Source: Paramacrobiotus richtersi
Lineage: Eukaryota > Tardigrada > Eutardigrada > Parachela > Macrobiotidae
DNA: 30,324 bases
NCBI GenBank assembly: GCA_034698045.1
Contig: JAQGAU010000354.1
Span: 1 to 30,324 of the forward strand
Direction of reading: 5' to 3'
The position numbers and the translations under genes were made by a program. The notes under the pieces are model-generated. The model worked only from the letters and a program-made list of their open reading frames with translations, was not told the DNA's origin and searched no databases. Shown here in pieces: positions 9,351-19,091 of the stretch; positions within the stretch are counted from its first letter, which is position 1, and each line of letters begins with the position of its first letter.

Positions 9351-10699
9351 AACAATATGACGTACATAAAGTATACCTCTGCCATAATTGGACAGGATTA
9401 CCGTGCAATTTTAATGTTTTCAATTTTTTTCAGTTTCAAAGGTAAATCATTGAATTATAGACTGTAGCCATAACAACGTATACACGCTCTGCACACTGGA
9501 AATTGCTGCCCACCACATACGGCTTGTTCACCACCGAAATCTCTGCACGAGTAGCGAGATTTTCGGGCGGATTTCCTAATAGCTGACAGCAAAACCGGAA
9601 TCTGACATTCTCTGACAAAACGTCCGACAGGGATTAATATAAAAGCAGAGTACCGTTTAATCTTTATTGCTGATAAACAGCAGAACAGATATATACCAGG
9701 ACGCCGGGCAGTATCTGTGGCACTATTACGATTCCGTATTCGGACTCGAAACTTCGTAAACGCCTGTCGTGCGGCCAGACAATTCGTGGAACGCGAACTT
9801 GTCCGCAATCTGCACAACAAGTACTTTGTCAGCAGTTTATCCGTCCAAAGAATCTTCGTAACGCAATGCAGATACTCCCCGTGCGTGAGCTGTCTTAATA
9901 CGGTGAACAGAACAGCGCAGTATCGCATTTTGTTATTTTCAAACGTGTCGACAACAATAAAAGACAGCTTGATTTTGTACAGACTTATATGCTTACTGAA
10001 AATAAATATTTCGAACACGAAACTTACCTAGCTTATAAAAGCCGTAGAAGACTGTGCGGATGCAAACCGACGAAGTGCCTGCTTCCGGTGGCTCGGGTTC
10101 TCCTACTGATTACGATCGGTGCGAAGCCCGTAATTTACTCACTGGACTCACAAGGGGCCAGTTCCAGGGTCGAAATTCGGAAACTAACCACAATTTGTAC
10201 GGGGACACAGAATGATTCATTGAACCTGAAAAAATTAATATTGGCAGTTGGAAAGCAGTTGGGAAACTTGGGGGTAATATGTACTGGAATGTAACCAAAT
10301 GCTATGCATACGGCTGGCTATACATGCAACCACACGGCTGGCTATCATTAGTTTTTTCTTGTCAGGCACCGTTTTGCTCCACATTTGCAATTAAAATCAC
10401 TGAAACGCAAACGTTTCAGCTGAATAGGAGTACCACACGGGGTACAAAATTCAGTGCCCTCAGCTACGGCTGCTGTTATACGATTCCTGTTCTGTTTTTT
10501 TTAATAAAAATTGTATTTTTTAAGGTAACCAAATCTTTGTTCCTTGATATTTCTTTTCGTTCCCGGAAACGTCTCCGTATTAGTGATTCTAATTGTAAGT
10601 GCGGCGCCTTTCAAGAAAAAACTTCTTCTATCCAGCCGTCTGGTTGCATGTTTAGAAATTCGCATGCGCAGCATAAAGTGGCATAAATTACTGTATGCA
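9351..10699. other. Sequence separating two parts of retrotransposon copy C; unrecognised
   Basis: This 1.35 kb lies where the missing reverse-transcriptase middle (active-site and thumb region) of copy C would be expected. A minus-strand open frame of about 187 codons (10018-9455, rich in Arg, Cys and Leu) and a plus-strand frame (9717-10031) overlap; neither has a recognisable domain and both may be chance. A perfect small hairpin CTGAAACG-CAAA-CGTTTCAG is at 10400-10419, and a local duplication of ACGGCTGGCTAT is near 10310-10345. It may be an insertion or replaced sequence. Confidence 0.4.
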
Positions 10700-11290
10700 T
10701 TAGATCTCACACTGCAAATCCTCAAACGGGCGTGGTACTGCGAGGCTGGATTCGAGAGGTCCGAGGGGGTCGCACCATTGAACGCCACAGGACGATGACA
10801 AGGAAGCTGATCCACACACAAGATCGGATGGCTGACGATATGACTGCCAAAAATATCTGTAGTAATCCAGTATGTGTTCGCGGACGAACTGCAGTACTAC
10901 TTCTCGTCGGAGCATATTGAAGGCATTTTTGAAATCCAGTTGCACAACACTCTTTGCCGTTTCATAGATGGTTTCGATGCACGGAATGGACAATAGCCTC
11001 GAATCAGCCCTTAACTCCGCAGCCGAGCTGCAGCGGTGAAAATAAGGCTACCATATCTCCCCTACAGCGTAAATATATTAATTTTGAAACAAGGCGACGA
11101 AGAAATTCTCAAACCGCAGTAGGTCTTATGCCACCGTCTTTCTTCAGTAGGGGAATTAGATTCGCTCCAAACAAAAACGGGCAAATGTCCTGCGGAACGT
11201 CACTGCGTAACACCAAGTTAACCAGGTCGGTGAGTGCTAAACAGAATTCGCTATCAATTGCATCACGGCTTCCCAACAGGTCCTACATAT
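10700..11290 (-). pseudogene. RLE-type retrotransposon reverse transcriptase fingers/palm (copy C, middle)
   Basis: Minus-strand reading from 11290 gives SEFCLALTDLVNLVLRSDV, then CPFLFGANLIPLLKKDGG and FLRRLVSKL with one in-frame TGA. A second frame (10993-10700) gives VVQLDFKNAFNMLRREVVLQ and YRYFWQSYRQPS, then GVQWCDPLGPL. The LDFKNAF segment carries the first catalytic Asp of the palm, and QWCDPLGPL corresponds to the QGDPLGPL motif, here with substitutions. The YxDD active site is not found downstream. The upstream edge at 11290 is the LTR insertion point; the sequence resumes at 15527. Confidence 0.75.
11287..11290 (+). repeat. Left 4-bp target-site duplication ATAT
   Basis: ATAT at 11287-11290 precedes the 5' LTR and is repeated at 15527-15530 after the 3' LTR. 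Removing one copy together with the LTR element restores the expected codon spacing of the interrupted reverse transcriptase, which independently supports this boundary. Confidence 0.75.
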
Positions 11291-11612
11291 TATGAGGATG
11301 ACGCATCCTCGAGGATACGCACGTATGCGTATACGATACGCCCAGACATGGCCCTACGTAGCCACGCTGTTCGTCTCGGTCTCGCACAGCATCACGCCAG
11401 TCAGTGAGTAGATCTTCCAGCTCGATGCTGCGCTCTCGAGGGGTTCTTCCCCTATGTTGGCGATACATCGCCATATATTGTCTTCCCCTTACGAATAAAG
11501 ATATCCTTTATTCGTGTCTGGCCTTTTCCCGTCATTGTCGTTGCACCAGAGACCATAGGTTCTGGCTGATTAGAGCATATTCGCTCTGAGCGTGCGTACG
11601 AGCACGCTCATA
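11291..11612 (+). repeat. 5' LTR (322 bp)
   Basis: It starts TATGAGGATGACGC and ends GCACGCTCATA. AATAAA is at 11494-11499, within the downstream half, as expected for an R-region poly(A) signal. It contains palindromic stretches around ACGTATGCGTATACG. It matches 15205-15526 with no gaps. Confidence 0.85.
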
Positions 11613-11628
11613 TGGTGGCTCCGTCGGC
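11613..11628 (+). promoter_or_regulatory. Primer-binding-site-like sequence
   Basis: TGGTGGCTCCGTCGGC begins exactly after the 5' LTR. TGG complements the universal CCA end of tRNAs, as in retroelement primer sites. The matching tRNA was not identified. Confidence 0.5.
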
Positions 11629-13409
11629 TTACCCGTAGCATTGCGTAAAGCACGCATACCAGTGGAGGATTTCACGGCTTGCGCTGTATTTACCCTGAGG
11701 TTTCTGAGCCTTACCCCGGGCTCAGATTCCTTCTTCCAGGCTGCGAAATCCGGATCATTTGGCATTGAATACCATTACCGGATATTCTACAGTCATTGTG
11801 GAAGCTGTGGAGACACGACAAGTGCGGGATTACCCCGTCCTGCACATTGTCTGTTGTCTGTATATTTGCCCGTAGGCATAACATACGGGAAACCCACAAC
11901 GGGGAAGTGGCCCGCGCAGACCCAGATTGTGACATTCCTGGATCATTAGGCGTTTACACCATCACCAGGAGTGAGCTGGAAGTTCTAGTAATTAAATAGT
12001 GCTGGTCTACCCCGACCAGCACCCATAACTTGTCCCTATAGGTATACGGCAGCCGTCACCAACCCAGCGCGGCCCATGAACGCGGACCCGTCCTGCACCT
12101 CCATGTGGCACTAGCCCGTGCCAATCTGCAGCAAAATTACCGCCGCGACGAGATCTACGGATCCCAGAAGGAATCGCGCGAACCCGTCGGTCGGGAGGAC
12201 AGCACGGCGATCGGGACCACTTGGGCGCTGAAAACCGCCCGTACACCATTTGTGTAACGCAGTAGCGTTTACGCTGCCCGATGTTTGTCCAAATTTGGAC
12301 AAGAACAACACTAGCAGTGAGGAAAGGATATTTGCTGCGTAGTTTTGGCCTACCCAAGCCAAAACTACTCGTGGTATAGCGCCGCAGAGCAGAAATCGAG
12401 ACGGCGATCCTGAAGGCGCCCACGTTGCCTAGCGAGCACCCGTGAACAAGTCGCCCCTGCTAACCTCCATCCAGCAGTACCAGCTGTCTCCATACACCAA
12501 TAAACTCCCCAAGAAGATGGGAGTCTACCAGCATAAGCGGACAGGAGGAATACCCCCAATCCTCGGCAGCGACACGTATCCCCCAGGAAGAAGGGAGTTC
12601 CCCTCAACTGCCCCAACGTACAACGTAGCCCCTCACCGCCCCTGAGCAGATATACCCTGTTTGGCTGTAAGCCATTACCGGGTACACAGGCCGTGTTCCG
12701 AAAGAACAGACCCCTGCCCAAAATTTTGAAAACGGAAAGCACTTGTGCAATTCTCGACCGGACCGGAATACGCGTAAATTTTCCCCGACCTGGCTAGGGC
12801 AGTATTTACTGCCAGTCCTATAGTCAGCAGAAGCGCTAGAGAAAATGATCCCCGACTAACGACGGACAAGAATTCCGACAACCCTTGGGTGCGTGTCATG
12901 GTTAGCTGACAAGTTCATAACGTAGCCATTCGTTATAAGCGAGATGTTGGCTTGTCTGTCGGAACCCCCGGATCTAATTTGTGGAACAGCCGATGGTAAT
13001 GTCGGACGTATAGAGCTACCCCGCTCTGGAAGGAAGTTCAGGATAGATCCTGTGTACCTCAAGCAAGGTGCACATATAACACTGGCAAAGTTGCAGTTGC
13101 TGAATGCTGGTGTCAGCTTGTTGGGTGAAGAGAATGACAATGCCCAGGACGCAACATCGGAAAACCCAGTGAACCCCGTTGGAATCATGTTCAGTGGGAT
13201 GCCAACCCCGGCTATTCTACAAGAAGGTACACCGCGGAGGAAATGTTCAATATAACTGAGCGCGCTTCCCAAAATGGCCGTCTGAATGTAAACGCGATTA
13301 GGAAAAAGCCGAACAGTTTTTCCAACCCGAACCGTTTAAGAGCGCTGAATCGGTTGCACCTACCCCGGTGGCTGATGCGCAAGTGTCACAGATCCAAACT
13401 GGTGCAAAA
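11629..13409. other. Interior of LTR element, upstream of its ORF
   Basis: Short overlapping open frames occur on both strands (for example 11641-11949 plus, 12007-12742 minus in pieces, 12944-13255 plus), none with a recognised domain. The plus frame at 12944-13255 (GNVGRIELPRSGRKFRIDPV) and the following one could be decayed upstream parts of the ORF at 13410, since the frame of that ORF is open from 13302. Two perfect hairpins are present: TGCTGGTC-tacccc-GACCAGCA (12000-12021), and TAGTTTTGGC with GCCAAAACTA (about 12339-12366), both with loops containing TACCC. Confidence 0.45.
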
Positions 13410-14516
13410 ATGCCAAATCCCGCAGCGCGTACACCAGTTATGGAAGTTGAAGCACAAGAAGAAGTGAAAGCCATCTCAGTAGACCAAGCTGACTTGATGC
13501 AAGTTTACGAAGCGTACAAGAAAACACTCCATGTGATCATCAAAGATATCCGTCAAAGTTACGTTCAAGGACTAAACGAAATGGAGGCTTCACTAAAATT
13601 AGGAGACAGGTCGAAAGCGCTATCTATCAGTGTGATCATGCATGGAAAGCGACGAGAGGAATCCACGCAGCTGCAAATCATGGAACAAGAGCGCAAGAAA
13701 TTGTTGAAGTACTACAGTGTGGCCAGCATAACTGCGCCTAACGGACTGCAATTCAACTTGCAAGAAATGCACGAGCTCCTACTGCAAGAAATACGAACCC
13801 AAGTCGTACCAGCGCGCTTTGTCCACAATGACAAGCCACAGGCGGAAGACAAAAGCAAACGGGAAACAGAAGAGACATCCGTGAAGGCTGCTACGCCTGC
13901 TGAGAGACAACCGAATGAGAGAAACAACAGTAGTATTAGCCAATATGACGAGTGTGAAGAACCGGCAGTGATAAAACGCGACGATGGCGCATGGGACAAA
14001 AGGATCTGCGAAGTGACTGGACAGGAAGCCAAAGAAGCTCCTCAGCACCGCATGGCCGAAGTCCACGCCACGGACCGATTCATCCTGGACCCTGCACAAC
14101 GCATTCTGATTGAAGTTGGCCGGAAGCAGCTTCCTAAGAAAGCAGAAGCGCTGTTATTGTTCCTCGTTATCGCCGCACTGTGCTTCTCAGTCAGGTTGAT
14201 CACCTTTGAAAGCCTTGTTACGCCTTTGGATGGCAAGCCAGTTAGGAGTGAACCCGAACAGCTGCCACCAGCGTCAGAGTTTCCAGTAGTTCCGCTTGAG
14301 ACGCTTGCGCTAAAGAAGCGATTGGAGGTCAAAGAAGTTCTTTCGCAGCATGACGTGTGCAAAGAGTCATTTGAGAAAGAAGGCGCGCAGTTAGTTGCTT
14401 CGGGGCATACGAAATGCAGGGTCGATCCAACTGAAGTAATCCTTTTGGACGCGAACGACATGCAAGATGCTGTCCAAGTGACAAAGCAACCAGTTGCTTT
14501 GTTGCTGTTTCTGTAG
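13410..14516 (+). CDS. Unrecognised 368-aa protein of the LTR element
   Basis: Open from a TAG at 13299 to a stop at 14514-14516; the first ATG is 13410. The N-terminal half is rich in Lys, Glu and Gln and probably helical (QVYEAYKKTLHVIIKDIRQS; MEQERKKLLKYYSV), a possible coiled coil. An acidic, polar middle follows (about residues 120-230). A hydrophobic segment ALLLFLVIAALCFSVRLI (near residues 245-265) may be a membrane span, followed by a polar tail. No zinc knuckle, protease or polymerase motif is present. Position between the LTRs and on the element's sense strand suggests an element-encoded protein, either Gag-like or an acquired gene. An antisense frame (14758-14042) overlaps and looks like a shadow. 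Function unknown. Confidence 0.5.
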   Translation: MPNPAARTPVMEVEAQEEVKAISVDQADLMQVYEAYKKTLHVIIKDIRQSYVQGLNEMEASLKLGDRSKALSISVIMHGKRREESTQLQIMEQERKKLLKYYSVASITAPNGLQFNLQEMHELLLQEIRTQVVPARFVHNDKPQAEDKSKRETEETSVKAATPAERQPNERNNSSISQYDECEEPAVIKRDDGAWDKRICEVTGQEAKEAPQHRMAEVHATDRFILDPAQRILIEVGRKQLPKKAEALLLFLVIAALCFSVRLITFESLVTPLDGKPVRSEPEQLPPASEFPVVPLETLALKKRLEVKEVLSQHDVCKESFEKEGAQLVASGHTKCRVDPTEVILLDANDMQDAVQVTKQPVALLLFL

Positions 14517-15204
14517 TTGCCACAGACCAAGCAACGTACAGCCAGAACCATCAAGCTCGAGCACCAAAGAAGAACCAAGCTCGAGCCCAGCGTCAAGTAC
14601 GAAGCGAAGTACAGGAACTCCATATCTGGGGGTGTCATAGGAAATGGCTGGGATGTGTTCTGAGCCAAGTTGTTGTACGCGGTTCCGGAAAAAGTTCCCC
14701 CGGACCGTTGAAGCTGTCGGTACGGAACCAAAAGACAACATCGATCGGTTAACTGCATTCTGTGTCAAAGGATTAGAGGCAAGACTACCCCGTCACCTCT
14801 GCAGCCGTACGTGCGTTGACTGAGACGACACATGTTAACCCACCAAGGAGACAGTGGTCCATCCGGACTTCAATGGCGAATGACTACCCCGTCATCCCAC
14901 ACCGTACCAGCACATCGATTCCAGTTTCCGGAACTGGATCCGACTTCCGGATTTTCATCTTTGAACCAAAGACTTCTGTATTTGTTAGTCTTTGTACATT
15001 GTCCTTAACCGAAGTGATGTTTTTTATTTAGAAAAGCGATGCTGTTTACTTTTGAGAAACTATGTTACAATGTTTTGTTTAATGAGTTTGATGCGGATGG
15101 CTTGTGCGAAACAAACTGGACCGGATTCCCCAAGAACGTGTGGACGGACCCTACCCAAGGACGTCTAGGAGCGCCGTGGACGGACGCTCGATTTGCCGGG
15201 GGAG
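14517..15204. other. 3' interior of LTR element, ending in a purine tract
   Basis: After the ORF there are only short frames (for example 14518-14750, Arg/Gln-rich, and 14816-15031) without recognised domains. The pentapurine-rich GGGGGAG at 15198-15204 abuts the 3' LTR and is the likely polypurine tract. Confidence 0.5.
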
Positions 15205-15526
15205 TGTGAGGATGACGCATCCTCGAGGGTACGCACGTATGCGTATACGATACGCCCAGACATGGCCCTACGCAGCCACGCTGTTCGTCTCGGTCTCGCA
15301 CAGCATCACGCCAGTCATTGAGTAGATCTTCCAGCTCGATGCTGCGCTCTTGAGGGGTTCTTCCCCTATGTTGGCGATACATCGCCATATATTGTCTTCC
15401 CCTTACGAATAAAGATATCCTTTATTCGTGTCTGACCTTTTCCCGTCATTGTCGTTGCACTAGAGACCATAGGTCCTGGCTGATCAGAGCATATTCGCTC
15501 TGAGCGTGCGTACGAGCACGCTCATA
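15205..15526 (+). repeat. 3' LTR (322 bp)
   Basis: It begins TGTGAGGATGACGC and ends GCACGCTCATA, with AATAAA at 15408-15413. It aligns without gaps to 11291-11612 with about nine substitutions, mostly transitions. Confidence 0.85.
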
Positions 15527-15530
15527 ATAT
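15527..15530 (+). repeat. Right 4-bp target-site duplication ATAT
   Basis: Matches 11287-11290. Together the flanks show where the LTR element cut into the reverse-transcriptase gene. Confidence 0.75.
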
Positions 15531-16259
15531 GCTGTGGACGTAAGCCTCTCAATCCTCCAGCGGAACCGGGAGGAAAGCTGAACACTGCACGCAGAACTTT
15601 TGCTGGTGTTGCGAGGGGTAGCAGTTCATCGCTGTCACGGGGGCGGGAAAACTGTTGTCACCAGATTCACGGGGTGCTTCTCGCGTAGGATGTCCACAGT
15701 TTCCTGATTGCGAGAACCCACAGTCTCACCAAGCAGAATCCGTATGGCGCCCTTGATATTGCCGTCCTGCACCGCCAAAGTGATCAGGCTGCGCAGCTTA
15801 TCAGGGGGGAGCCATGCGTCCTGTTTTCTCTCGCTCGGGCCGAGGGGCGTCTTGTTTTCCACGCTTAAATCGAGCAGGTTTTTCCTAACGACAGACGCGA
15901 GTGGCTCCTTTCGTAACGATTTCATGGGCGGCAGTAACAAAGCAGCGGGGCAACGAGAAGTAGTGCGGCCCAGCTTGCTGAAGAATTTTCGCGGACGCAA
16001 CGGCTGATGATACTTGTAAGGGGATGTGCACATGTTCGACGCACCGCTTTGGCGATCCTTTCGAGAAACAGTATCGTTTCCCTTAAACCTGCCCTTGTTG
16101 AGGGTGCTTTGGTGGATCTGGTGGCAATACGGGGGTGGACGAGCCAGCTGGGTCCCCAGGTACCTGCACGTGCAATTTGCAGGCTTTTGCATGGCGAGCA
16201 AGGCCAGCTCCCTTCGTGTACGGTTTATGACAATGGGGGCAAATAGTATCGCGAGCCAT
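15527..16259 (-). pseudogene. RLE-type retrotransposon N-terminal zinc finger and RT start (copy C, 5' part)
   Basis: Minus-strand ATG at 16259 opens MARDTICPHCHKPYTKGAGL followed by ARHAKAC, a C-X2-C-X12-H-X4-C finger of the type found at the N terminus of R2-group retrotransposon proteins. The frame then shifts. A second frame (about 16000-15640) contains RKFFSKLGRTTSRCPA, LPPDKLRSLITLAVQDGNI, GAIRILLGETVGS and VDILREKHP, the conserved region before the RT. A third frame at the left edge contains FPPGSAGGLRGLRPQH, which leads directly into the sequence that resumes at 11290. At least two shifts are present. The finger would bind DNA or RNA in an active element; here it is a relic. Confidence 0.75.
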
Positions 16260-17320
16260 GCCGTAACGAAATAAAAAAAACGAATCAGGCGAACGAACAA
16301 ACTGGTGCCATTCTAGCGAGATTTACATAAATGGCTCCTGTGGTCGCAGGATAATTGCGGAGAGCAGCCACAGCCTGCTTTCTGGTTAAATATGCCAGAA
16401 AACTCTACAATCCACCCTTCATCCGCTGAATATGGGAAATTTCGATCCAGCAAAAGTTTTAAGACTCAGGTGTTACTGATTTTTAAAAAGAGACTCAGAG
16501 AAAAACATACTGACAGCTTACAAAGCAAAAATACAGAACCAACCGCCCGAGTGTTCCCCGACAGGAATTTACGATATCTTGTATGCTGGAGACAAATAAC
16601 GCGAAAACCTTGGCCAAATAGAGAAGCAAAAGGTTCGGAAAAAATGCTCCTATGGTCCAATGCGCATAATCGTGGCAAGTTAATCGGCTTTGAGACAAGT
16701 TATCGAAGTTTGAGCCCGAAAAGGGGCGCTGACTTCCGGGAACGAGAAGAGCTGCTGCATCCCCCTCGCTGCTCGGCGATGAACTCCTGCCAAACAAACC
16801 ACACTTTACTAAGCTCTTTCGCAGCTGAGAAAACAAACGTCGTAGTCTCTGTTCCGTACGATCATCGCGTCGCTCGGGGTCCGTGCTGGTTGCTAGCATG
16901 AGCCGCTGTCTCTTTGGCGCCTTTGGGTCATTATTGCCTTCCCATCGGGATCCCGACGCCGACCACGCGAAATACTCAGGGGCTAAAATAGTGTTCGCAT
17001 TACCGACTTTGTGTAGTATTAAAAGTGTCGTGTGTAGTACGAGGCGCAAGTAAAACTAACCGCAAATAAATGTAAAATGCTTTCCCGATTCCGGGCTGCC
17101 GAAACGTTTAGTTCTAGTTTCACTAGTTACGAGTATGAGAATCTAAGATGCGAATTATGAAACTAACTTCACTGACCAACGGCCAAACTGGCACTCCGGG
17201 CAGGGCCACCCCATCACGGGTGAAAACGCATTCTGTCACGCAGCACAGAATAATAACATGCCTTTTACACTAGACCAGATGCTATGCTTTCGGTTTTTAA
17301 AAGTGGTGTTGATCCAGTTA
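16260..17320. other. 5' flank of copy C; unrecognised overlapping frames
   Basis: Two long antisense frames overlap: 16392-16901 plus (169 codons) and 17049-16495 minus (184 codons). The minus frame has a basic stretch (PKAPKRQRLMLAT, TEQRLRRLFSQLRKS) and looks slightly more protein-like, and could be the 5' region of the retrotransposon or a host exon, but no domain was recognised. No claim of function is made. Confidence 0.35.
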
Positions 17321-17321
17321 G

Positions 17322-17960
17322 TTGCTACGAAAAAATATAAGAATTTTCGGAGCTCATGCAACTTCCCAAGGAACGGTTTCTCGCTGGTATCGGTGCTTTC
17401 GTGACGGCAGAGAAACTGTGGAAGATTTGCCACGATCTGAAAGCCGGCGGACTGTCATGATCCCTTCAAATGTGTACCGTGTGCAGGCTCTGATCAAGAA
17501 GGATCCCACGATTACGCTCTTCCAGACATAGCACGAACTGGCCATCATTTTGGCGCGCGCCGAGAAGATTCTCCACGATCACCGGGGGCTAAGAAAGATC
17601 TGCAGTAGGTGGGTGCCTCATCTGCTTTCTGACGGTGAGAAACAGGCACGTATGCGTTTCGCTCGAGATCTACTAGAGCAATGCCGAAAGAATCCGTGCC
17701 AGCGTTCATCCAAGATCGTTACAGGGGACGAAGTCTTGATTTACTATTTTGAGCATCTCACTAAGCAATAGGCGGAGCTAGGAAGAGGAAGAAACGAGCC
17801 TCGTCCAACGACTGCTCCCAAGGAACCCGATATCCACAAAACAATGAATTCAGTTTTCATGTGCTACGGTGGAATTCTCGGGAAAACATCAGTGCCCAGA
17901 GGTAAAACCATGACTTCCAATTCGGTACCGCGACTTTACGCCGCCAGACTTTTCGCCGCA
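17322..17960 (+). pseudogene. Mariner transposase, N-terminal and first catalytic part
   Basis: Plus-strand frames read GTVSRWYRCFRDGRETVEDL then PRSESRRTV (helix-turn-helix and linker typical of mariner), a stop, then KICSRWVPHLLSDGEKQAR and SSKIVTGDEVLIYYFEHLTK. TGDE carries the first catalytic Asp of the DD34D triad. After another stop comes KTMNSVFMCYGGILGKTSV then PRGKT, corresponding to the segment after the first Asp. Stops at about 17529 and 17769 and loss of similarity after about 17960 show it is dead. The second catalytic Asp is not found; the C-terminal part reappears at 18590. Confidence 0.75.
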
Positions 17961-18560
17961 TCGCCCCAGCCGCCGGGACAACTCGCAGCAATATATTTTG
18001 GTTTCAGGCACTGTTGTGCTGTACCTGTCTGGGTCCGTCATTTCCCGATTAATTATGCGATTTCTTATGGTATCTGACAGAACCTAGATATAGTAATTGT
18101 AGCTTTGGAATTTTTATCATGCCAACATTGTTTCTGAACATTTTTTGAGTGAATAGGTAATCGTAGCAACAACCAAACATTGTGCGCAATCGTGGCAAAC
18201 ATTTTAGATTCGTTAGTCATTTGTCGATAACTGTAAAGTTGAGCGATAATAGTCCTAATAATGCCACAGAGTGCTGGAAAATTAAGTGCAGCACTGCACA
18301 GGTCAGTAGTGCTCCAGGGTTCACAGGAATGCGGCGAAATATCCGCGGCATTTTGCTGCAGTCCACACAACCGCCGAGCGGCGAAATGTCTCTGAGTCTA
18401 AGGTACTGCGGCGAAATGCCCGTGGCGAAATGGGCGAGTGCGTCCTGCTATGTTGGAGATTGTGTGAAGCAAATCGTTTGCAAGCTCGGACAGTCCGCTG
18501 GTCAACAAGAAATTAGCGATATTTCCTGCAACATGCAATGCCAGCCAGCTCTCCCACTTC
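17961..18560. other. Sequence interrupting the mariner relic, with GGCGAAATG repeats
   Basis: It separates the two recognisable mariner parts. Between 18328 and 18434 the motif (G/T)GGCGAAAT occurs four times, in GCGGCGAAATATCC, GCGGCGAAATGTC, GCGGCGAAATGCCCGTGGCGAAATG. A plus frame 18182-18637 is open but has no recognised domain. It may be an inserted element whose ends were not identified. Confidence 0.4.
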
Positions 18561-18589
18561 TAGATTTACGAAAATTTCCCTGGAGCGAC

Positions 18590-18870
18590 GAAGAAGTCTC
18601 AGAACGCTTCGCCAGCCATGTCATTTTCCAGACCTAAGCCCTTGTAATTTTTATTTGTTTTGGAGATCGAAAAATCGGCTGCGCGGGAAAAAACGTTTTA
18701 CAAAAGAATAGTTGGATAAGGTAGCGACAAGTGCTCTAAAAGCGGCTTCCGTAAACGGCTTCTCTGGAACGACTTGACCGGTGCAAGAAACGCAATGAAT
18801 ATAAGCGTGGATATGTACTTTGAACATCTGTGATTACAGTCTGGAAAAATCTTTATCCATAGCTCCGTAG
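18590..18870 (+). pseudogene. Mariner transposase C-terminal part
   Basis: In the plus strand one frame reads FPDLSPCNFYLFWRSKNRLR followed by GKKRFTKE, a stop, then DKVATSALKAASVNGFSGTT; another continues with ARNAMNISVDMYFEHL. This is the PDL.P.DF.LF...K..L.G..F region of mariner, followed by the typical C-terminal tail ending in a YFE-like motif. The catalytic Asp expected in P-C-D-F is Asn here. Together with 17322-17960 it is one broken mariner copy, or two overlapping relics. Confidence 0.7.
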
Positions 18871-19091
18871 TAAATTTATTTTCAGGAACTTTTTCTTGCA
18901 CCTTGTATTACCTTGGCCAGTCTGCCACATTAAAAGCGACAAAATTATTTGAAAAATATTCAGAGAGGTCTTTCTGGAACCGACCTAAAGAAATACATTT
19001 TTGCGGATCTGTAGAACACATGGACTGATTTTGCGCCGTTTTATCTTGAGGACTTTCGGCTAGACAACGTAGCTGTTCGAAACCCTGCGGG

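Larger units (their letters stand above)
11291..15526 (+). mobile_element. LTR retrotransposon without recognisable pol, nested in copy C
   Basis: The element is 4236 bp with two 322-bp direct repeats (11291-11612 and 15205-15526) differing at about nine positions by hand count (about 97% identity). It has a TGG-starting primer-binding-like site directly after the 5' LTR, a GGGGGAG purine tract directly before the 3' LTR, and a 4-bp duplication. Orientation is plus, as AATAAA in the LTR, the primer site and the purine tract all agree. No reverse transcriptase, RNase H, integrase or CCHC knuckle was recognised in the 3.6-kb interior. The only long open frame is 13410-14516. It is therefore probably a non-autonomous (LARD-like) derivative mobilised by another element. 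Confidence 0.8.

Noticed and set aside
11283..11474. Arg-rich minus-strand ORF repeated at 15065-15388
   Set aside because: Present twice only because it lies in the two LTRs, antisense to their orientation; not a duplicated gene.
12007..12742. Minus-strand open frames in the LTR interior
   Set aside because: Opposite to the element's orientation, fragmented and without recognisable domains; probably GC-rich chance openings.
14680..14720. GSGKSS resembling a Walker A motif
   Set aside because: The full GxxxxGK[ST] spacing is absent and no ATPase context (Walker B, arginine finger) follows; it is not the missing packaging ATPase.
14042..14758. 238-codon minus-strand open frame
   Set aside because: Antisense to the Lys/Glu-rich 368-codon ORF of the plus-oriented LTR element; Cys/Ser/Leu-rich composition is typical of a shadow frame.
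11293..15524. LTR boundaries at TG...CA with a 2-bp TA duplication
   Set aside because: Using 318-bp LTRs leaves two extra codons in the interrupted RT; moving each boundary out by two bases gives a 4-bp ATAT duplication and the right codon spacing.
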